Shown here one piece after another: positions 61,176 to 64,000 of a DNA stretch of 64,000 nucleotides. The stretch's first letter is position 1. Each line of letters opens with the position of its first letter. This stretch comes from Aedes albopictus (taxonomy: Eukaryota; Arthropoda; Insecta; Diptera; Culicidae). The notes below the pieces were generated by a model, which ran no database searches, had not been told where the DNA came from, and worked only from the letters and a program-made list of their open reading frames with translations. Position numbers and translations under genes: made by a program. The stretch is taken from contig NC_085137.1 in assembly GCF_035046485.1 (NCBI RefSeq), forward strand, positions 345,206,505 through 345,270,504, written 5' to 3'.

Positions 61176-64000
61176 TCAATAGTACACATAATCTTGTTTT
61201 CTTCTTTTCTTCGCTTTTCTCTTGCTACTTCTTTTCTCTAATATTTGATTTGAATTTCGAACATCCTCTGGATTTGCTTCTATATCGTTAGCAAGATTTA
61301 ACATTTCCCTTTCATCAACATCAGATCGCGGAAATTCTAAATCATTTGGAGTAGATAAAAAGTTCCTTCTGGAAACTCGTTCTTCATCGAACAAAAAGGA
61401 ATCGGCCGCAAAGCCGTAAAAGTCCGAATCCGAATCATCATACTCCTCCCCTTCACTTCTTCTACGTTTTCTGCTGTGGCTGGCGTTGTCATTATTTTCA
61501 ATTAAATTGCCGTTGTTGGTGCTGCAAAGTTGTGTTGCTAAAGTTGCAGGACTCTCTCCACCAAAAACAAAGCGTTGAGTTGATTTCCGGCGAGAGTCCT
61601 CAGGGATCTTGATCTGGCGCATGTGCGCCGAAACAACACGACCGCTCAAAGATATCTGTAATACATTTGGAGAAATGCGCGTTAGAAATTTAGCTGGCAG
61701 CCATTGTCTGATGTCTGTTTTGTATGGGTTTTTGTAAAATAGCAAATCTCCTTTCTTTAAACGTGTTAGCGGACTGTGGGTGTTTTCTGTGTTTGTAGTG
61801 CATGCATCTCGATAATCATCGGATGTTGTCAGGTTAAACTTAAAGCTATGTTTTGGATTGATTAAATCCAACGTCGTCTTTGGTTTGTATGCAAGAAGGC
61901 GTTCCGAGGGAAAGGCGTTGTCTGGCCCCAAGCATGTGTTTCTGTAATTCATAAGGAAGTATGCTACTTGCTCGTCTATATCAAGTTTCCTTGTAGATGG
62001 ATCAATTAGAAACTTCTTTAAAGCATCCTTAACCAGGCGGACCATGCGTTCTGCTTGACCGTTACTCTCTGGATGATAGGCAGGGTTTTTCATGACAACT
62101 ACACCCTGCTCCTGAAAAAACTTGACGAAATGATCGGAATTGAAAGGAGGACCTCCATCTGTGACTAGCACATCAGGCAATCCATATCTAGAGAAAATAC
62201 TGAGGAAAATCTTAATTACTTTTCTACTATCGGTCCCTGACCTCATCAGTTCAACTTCCAACCACTTCGTGTAGCTATCGACTACCAGCAAATATACCTT
62301 TTTCTCAAAAAAGAAAAAATCAGCGTGGACACGGCTGAAAGGTTTAGTTGTGGGAGTCCAAGGCGAATATGGTGGGCGCTTAGAAACGGTAGTAGATTCC
62401 TGGCAAACTCGACACGATCTAACGAAATCTTCAACATCTCCATTCAGCCCGAACCAATACACGGTTCGCCTGGCCAGTTGTTTGATTTTATGCATACCAG
62501 AATGATTCCGATGGAGCAACTTTAAAACATCTCTTTTCATAGAATCAGGAACCACGACGCGATCCTGAAAAAGTATGCAGCCGTCTACTATCTCCAAATC
62601 CCGATAATGCGAGTAGACATCCAGGAACCTCTTCTCCAACCGATCCGGCCATCCAACCTTCAAGTACTGTAGAATCCTCTGCAGAAATTCGTCCTTCTTT
62701 GTTTCGGCAGCTACTTTTTTATGGTCTAGTGGGAATTCTCCTGTAAAATTGAGGCTTTTGATGTGATCACGATCCAACTCCTTTGGCACCTCCTGAGAAA
62801 CAGGAAATCGCGAACAGAAGTCCGCATTCCCCATCTTAGCTGACGGTCTATATACGATGTCGTAGTCATAAATCGAAAGATCTATTACGTAGCGTTGCAA
62901 TCTTGTAACCGACATAGCATTTCTACCGTCTTTCCCAAAAATGCCAATTAAAGGCTTATGGTCAGTAAAAATGGTAAATTTCTTCCCATACAAAAACTTG
63001 TGAAATTTTTTCACTGTACTAACCACAGCCAGCGCTTCTAGGTGAAGGATCGGATACTTTTTCTGGGCCTCGTTAAGCGAAAAAGAGGTGAAAGATATTG
63101 GTCTCTCCTCTCCATTGACTACATGAGCTATCACACCCCCTAAGCCATAGTTGCATGCATCAGAAACCACTATCACTGGTTTTTCAGGGTCAAAGTATTC
63201 TAAAACATTTGGCTTCAATAAGAATTGCTTACATTGGTTGAAAACCAAGTCGCATTCATTACTCCAAACAAACTTTATGTTCTTTTTTAAAAGTCCGTAA
63301 AGAACTCTAACCCGGGAGGACAAGTTTGGGATGAACTTTGAATAATATGTGATCAATCCCAAGAAAGCCTTAAGTTCAGTGACATTTCGCGGAGCTTGAG
63401 CTTCGCGAATAGTCTCTACTTTCTCTGGGCATGGAAGAAGACCTTGATCAGTCAAAATATGACCCAGATAAGGCAAACGGTTTACAAAAAATTTGCATTT
63501 TTTAAAGTTAACCTTTATATTGGCCTTGGACAATCTCTCTAAGACCAAAAAAAGCTTCCTTCTACAGTCCTCAAAGTCCTTCCCGGCTATAAGAACGTCG
63601 TCCAAGTAGCAGAATACGTTATCTAACCCTTTTAATACCTGGTCCATTACTCTTTGAAAGATTGCAGCGCTCGATGATGCACCCTGCGGAAGCCGGTTAT
63701 ACACGTAGAGGCCCTCTATCGTGTTGATCACCATAAACCTTTTGGATCGCTTAGAAAGTAAAAGCTGAGAATATGCCCCAGCAAGATCCAAAGAACAAAA
63801 AACTTTTGAACCGGAGAGAGCGGCAAACAAATCTTGCGGTAAAGGTAAAGGGTATTTACTAGGTATTATTAGCTTATTTATCGAGACTTTGCAGTCTATG
63901 ACAAGTCGAATTCCCTGGTCCTTTTTTATCACTACAATTACCGGAGAAGCCCATTCACTTGCCTCTATCGGTGAAATAATACCATCTCTCTCCAGCATGT
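61176..64000 (-). CDS. pol: Ty3-type retrotransposon pol (RT, RNase H, integrase), 5' end beyond window
   Basis: The frame stays open to the window edge; the first ATG (63998) is internal to reverse transcriptase, so the true start lies further right. Numbered from that Met, RT has SLDLAGAYSQ (Asp71) and the catalytic YLDD (131-134); RNase H follows with Asp280 in VSDAC, Glu321 and Asp346 in FTDHKPL; integrase has an HHCC zinc finger (His496, His499, Cys529, Cys532) and a DDE triad Asp560, Asp614, Glu650 with 35 residues between the last two. A basic tail ends the protein. The RT-RNase H-integrase order defines Ty3; similarity suggests the Mag branch. There are no stops or frameshifts in 940 codons, so it may be recently active. 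Its 3' end is followed by 182 bases, the polypurine tract and the LTR. Confidence 0.95.
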   Translation of the reverse strand, partial: MLERDGIISPIEASEWASPVIVVIKKDQGIRLVIDCKVSINKLIIPSKYPLPLPQDLFAALSGSKVFCSLDLAGAYSQLLLSKRSKRFMVINTIEGLYVYNRLPQGASSSAAIFQRVMDQVLKGLDNVFCYLDDVLIAGKDFEDCRRKLFLVLERLSKANIKVNFKKCKFFVNRLPYLGHILTDQGLLPCPEKVETIREAQAPRNVTELKAFLGLITYYSKFIPNLSSRVRVLYGLLKKNIKFVWSNECDLVFNQCKQFLLKPNVLEYFDPEKPVIVVSDACNYGLGGVIAHVVNGEERPISFTSFSLNEAQKKYPILHLEALAVVSTVKKFHKFLYGKKFTIFTDHKPLIGIFGKDGRNAMSVTRLQRYVIDLSIYDYDIVYRPSAKMGNADFCSRFPVSQEVPKELDRDHIKSLNFTGEFPLDHKKVAAETKKDEFLQRILQYLKVGWPDRLEKRFLDVYSHYRDLEIVDGCILFQDRVVVPDSMKRDVLKLLHRNHSGMHKIKQLARRTVYWFGLNGDVEDFVRSCRVCQESTTVSKRPPYSPWTPTTKPFSRVHADFFFFEKKVYLLVVDSYTKWLEVELMRSGTDSRKVIKIFLSIFSRYGLPDVLVTDGGPPFNSDHFVKFFQEQGVVVMKNPAYHPESNGQAERMVRLVKDALKKFLIDPSTRKLDIDEQVAYFLMNYRNTCLGPDNAFPSERLLAYKPKTTLDLINPKHSFKFNLTTSDDYRDACTTNTENTHSPLTRLKKGDLLFYKNPYKTDIRQWLPAKFLTRISPNVLQISLSGRVVSAHMRQIKIPEDSRRKSTQRFVFGGESPATLATQLCSTNNGNLIENNDNASHSRKRRRSEGEEYDDSDSDFYGFAADSFLFDEERVSRRNFLSTPNDLEFPRSDVDEREMLNLANDIEANPEDVRNSNQILEKRSSKRKAKKRRKQDYVYY

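Overview
The window reads as a stretch of a large, repeat-rich mosquito genome, most likely Aedes. The reasons are tRNA-derived SINEs of the Feilai kind with (AAG)n or (GA)n tails, RTE-clade LINE fragments, a Ty3-type LTR retrotransposon, and dozens of short TA-, TTAA- or 8-bp-flanked inverted-repeat elements packed between AT-rich spacers. I recognise no complete host gene. The only long intact coding sequence is the 3' part of a Ty3 retrotransposon pol gene at the right edge. The region is therefore intergenic or deep intronic; a possible zero-length recursive splice site near 19974 would fit a giant intron.

Layout. 0-5 kb: RTE endonuclease fragment off the left edge, a SINE with an 11-bp target duplication, a LINE-like 3' fragment, and a TA-flanked element (3376-4283). 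5-12 kb: a CCCGA-type element (5376-5883), a LINE ORF1 fragment, then a composite palindromic DNA element (6898-11383, inner ends 7329/11293) and a C-rich MITE (11407-11579). 12-19 kb: degenerate RTE endonuclease, a GGGTA-type element (13632-14121), a 5'-truncated RTE insertion (16361-17116), palindromes, and a TTAA element (18319-18985). 20-24 kb: elements at 20320-20799 and 20908-22309, 115-bp MITEs and a SINE. 24-28 kb: a palindrome and degenerate ATTCCTCCAG arrays split by a foldback element (26016-26679). 28-32.6 kb: foldback and TIR elements at 28038-28960, 30503-31008 and 31144-32610. 32.8-34.1 kb: a nest of three elements. 37-42 kb: two degenerate satellites, a hAT element (38318-39375) and a mariner-like MITE. 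42.8-44.9 kb: a retrotransposed element carrying 13 near-identical promoter-like monomers. 47.9-50.5 kb: a TTAA foldback element built of mirrored arrays, with a SINE inside it. 52-57 kb: SINEs, a 5'-truncated RTE insertion (54453-55510) and a TA element (55818-56762). 58.8-64 kb: a TA element, a further candidate element, and the Ty3 retrotransposon on the minus strand.

The genes do not form a pathway; they are layers of mobile DNA. Two architectures stand out. First, many TA-flanked elements share only a few terminal bases (GGGTA or CCCGA) but carry an element-specific motif that begins in the terminal repeat and recurs inside. Second, the 42769-44917 insertion begins with one extra G and then the A of a TCAGT initiator, which suggests that a capped RNA started inside a promoter monomer and was copied back into the genome.
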